A stretch of 34,940 nucleotides of DNA from Acidimicrobiaceae bacterium (GTDB taxonomy: Bacteria > Actinomycetota > Acidimicrobiia > Acidimicrobiales > RAAP-2), in NCBI GenBank assembly GCA_027315045.1, contig DAHUZS010000143.1:1-34940 (forward strand), in the 5' to 3' direction. The position numbers were made by a program, and so were the translations under genes. Numbering within the stretch: position 1 is the stretch's first letter; each line of letters opens with the position of its first letter. Of the stretch, positions 34,527-34,940 are shown piece by piece. A model generated the notes under the pieces. It saw only the letters and a program-made list of their open reading frames with translations, had not been told where the DNA came from and did no database searches.

Positions 34527-34806
34527 CGTCGGCTCAAGTCGACGGTCCAGTTCGTTCGTCGCGCGCTCACCGAACGCCCAGGTGCGTTCGACTGAACGCC
34601 GGGGCACGCCCGGCCACGTGCCACAGCCCCACACCGTAGGTCAGATCATTTGCGCTCCGTTCGTGGGTGAAAGAGTGTCGAACCCATCCACTCGGGCACG
34701 CGGAGCGAACCTCACACTGGCGTGGGGGAGGGGGCGCTGGCCGGTGCGCCAGACATCAGGAACCAGGACGCCTCTTGCGCAAGGGGCCGCCCCTGTGCCG
34801 TGTGTC
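34527..34806. other. Intergenic region at the right end, no gene supported
   Basis: No coding frame here looks real on either strand. The minus strand has TACGGT (complement of 34633-34638), a possible promoter for the PAP2 gene about 107 bases upstream of its start. On the plus strand CGCTCCG (34653-34659) can pair with CGGAGCG (34701-34707), enclosing TGGGT/ACCCA (34664-34668 and 34682-34686). The composition is ordinary. Confidence 0.4.
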
Positions 34807-34881
34807 GGTGTACAACTTCTGATGTCGCATCGCGTACGGCCTGATCTGTCGTTCCCGCGTACGACCTGATGTGTCGGTCAG
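34807..34881 (+). repeat. Three imperfect ~25-bp direct repeats at the right edge
   Basis: Units at 34807-34831, 34832-34856 and 34857-34881 share the pattern GTAC-rrC-CTGATsTGTCG. The second and third agree at most positions and the first is more divergent. An inverted match to the CCTGATGT core lies at 34752-34759. Repeated sites of this kind occur near insertion-sequence ends; the identity is not established. Confidence 0.5.
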
Positions 34882-34940
34882 AGCCCGGCGATCCACCAAC
34901 TGATCGCAGGTAATGGCCATCCTCCGGACTGCAAGGACAC

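Noticed and set aside
34441-34869. Plus-strand 142-codon frame at the right end
   Set aside because: Its first part is antisense to the PAP2 gene, composition is Arg/Ser/Thr/Pro-rich, and it runs through the repeats with no recognisable domain.

Overview
The window is GC-rich chromosomal DNA, about 70% G+C by eye, from an actinobacterium. GTG is a very common start codon and GTGA/ATGA start-stop overlaps recur. Many genes have a TAnnnT box 6 to 9 bases before the start codon and no Shine-Dalgarno sequence, which is the signature of leaderless mRNAs. The order pgsA, nucleotidyltransferase, gcvH, garA, MerR, bifunctional nuclease, second MerR, glycine decarboxylase resembles Mycobacterium tuberculosis Rv1822-Rv1832. 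The two-subunit glycine decarboxylase, an F420-type LLM enzyme and KorAB suggest a deep-branching lineage such as Acidimicrobiia. That placement is inference.

Layout. 0.1-5.4 kb: class I fructose-bisphosphate aldolase (minus), the korA-korB 2-oxoacid:ferredoxin oxidoreductase pair (plus) and a DUF1015 protein (minus). 5.5-11.2 kb: a plus-strand run of CDP-alcohol phosphatidyltransferase, a nucleotidyltransferase/phosphoglucomutase-like fusion, gcvH, a zinc-ribbon/FHA GarA homologue, an Rv1828-like MerR regulator and a bifunctional nuclease. 11.3-18.0 kb: genes that interrupt the Rv1826-1832 order: acuI-like reductase, S9 peptidase, GT-C-like membrane protein, small anchored exported protein, thiD and thiG. 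18.0-23.0 kb: the order resumes with an Rv1830/ResR-like MerR regulator, a small nuclease-fold protein, gcvT, gcvPA and gcvPB. 23.0-23.5 kb: a badly decayed CaiB/BaiF CoA-transferase pseudogene. 23.5-27.0 kb: class II aldolase-like protein, two methyltransferases and an F420-type LLM oxidoreductase. 27.0-31.3 kb: a minus-strand cell-envelope cluster: an alpha/beta hydrolase, a J-like/PASTA fusion, a membrane-anchored C-x29-C protein, and a paralogue of it fused to a GH43-type propeller. 31.4-34.5 kb: exported SGNH hydrolase, MFS transporter and PAP2 phosphatase. 34.5-34.9 kb: non-coding DNA with imperfect 25-bp repeats that may mark a mobile-element end.

How it fits together. GcvH, GcvT, GcvPA and GcvPB are all the glycine-cleavage proteins except the shared dihydrolipoamide dehydrogenase. 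In mycobacteria GarA controls 2-oxoglutarate and glutamate flux, so its presence close to KorAB and the glycine system points to a central carbon/nitrogen neighbourhood. The least familiar part is the 27-30 kb envelope cluster. The clearest sequence-level oddities are a 29-bp tandem duplication at the gcvPA/gcvPB junction that creates a 10-codon minicistron, and the systematic leaderless promoters.
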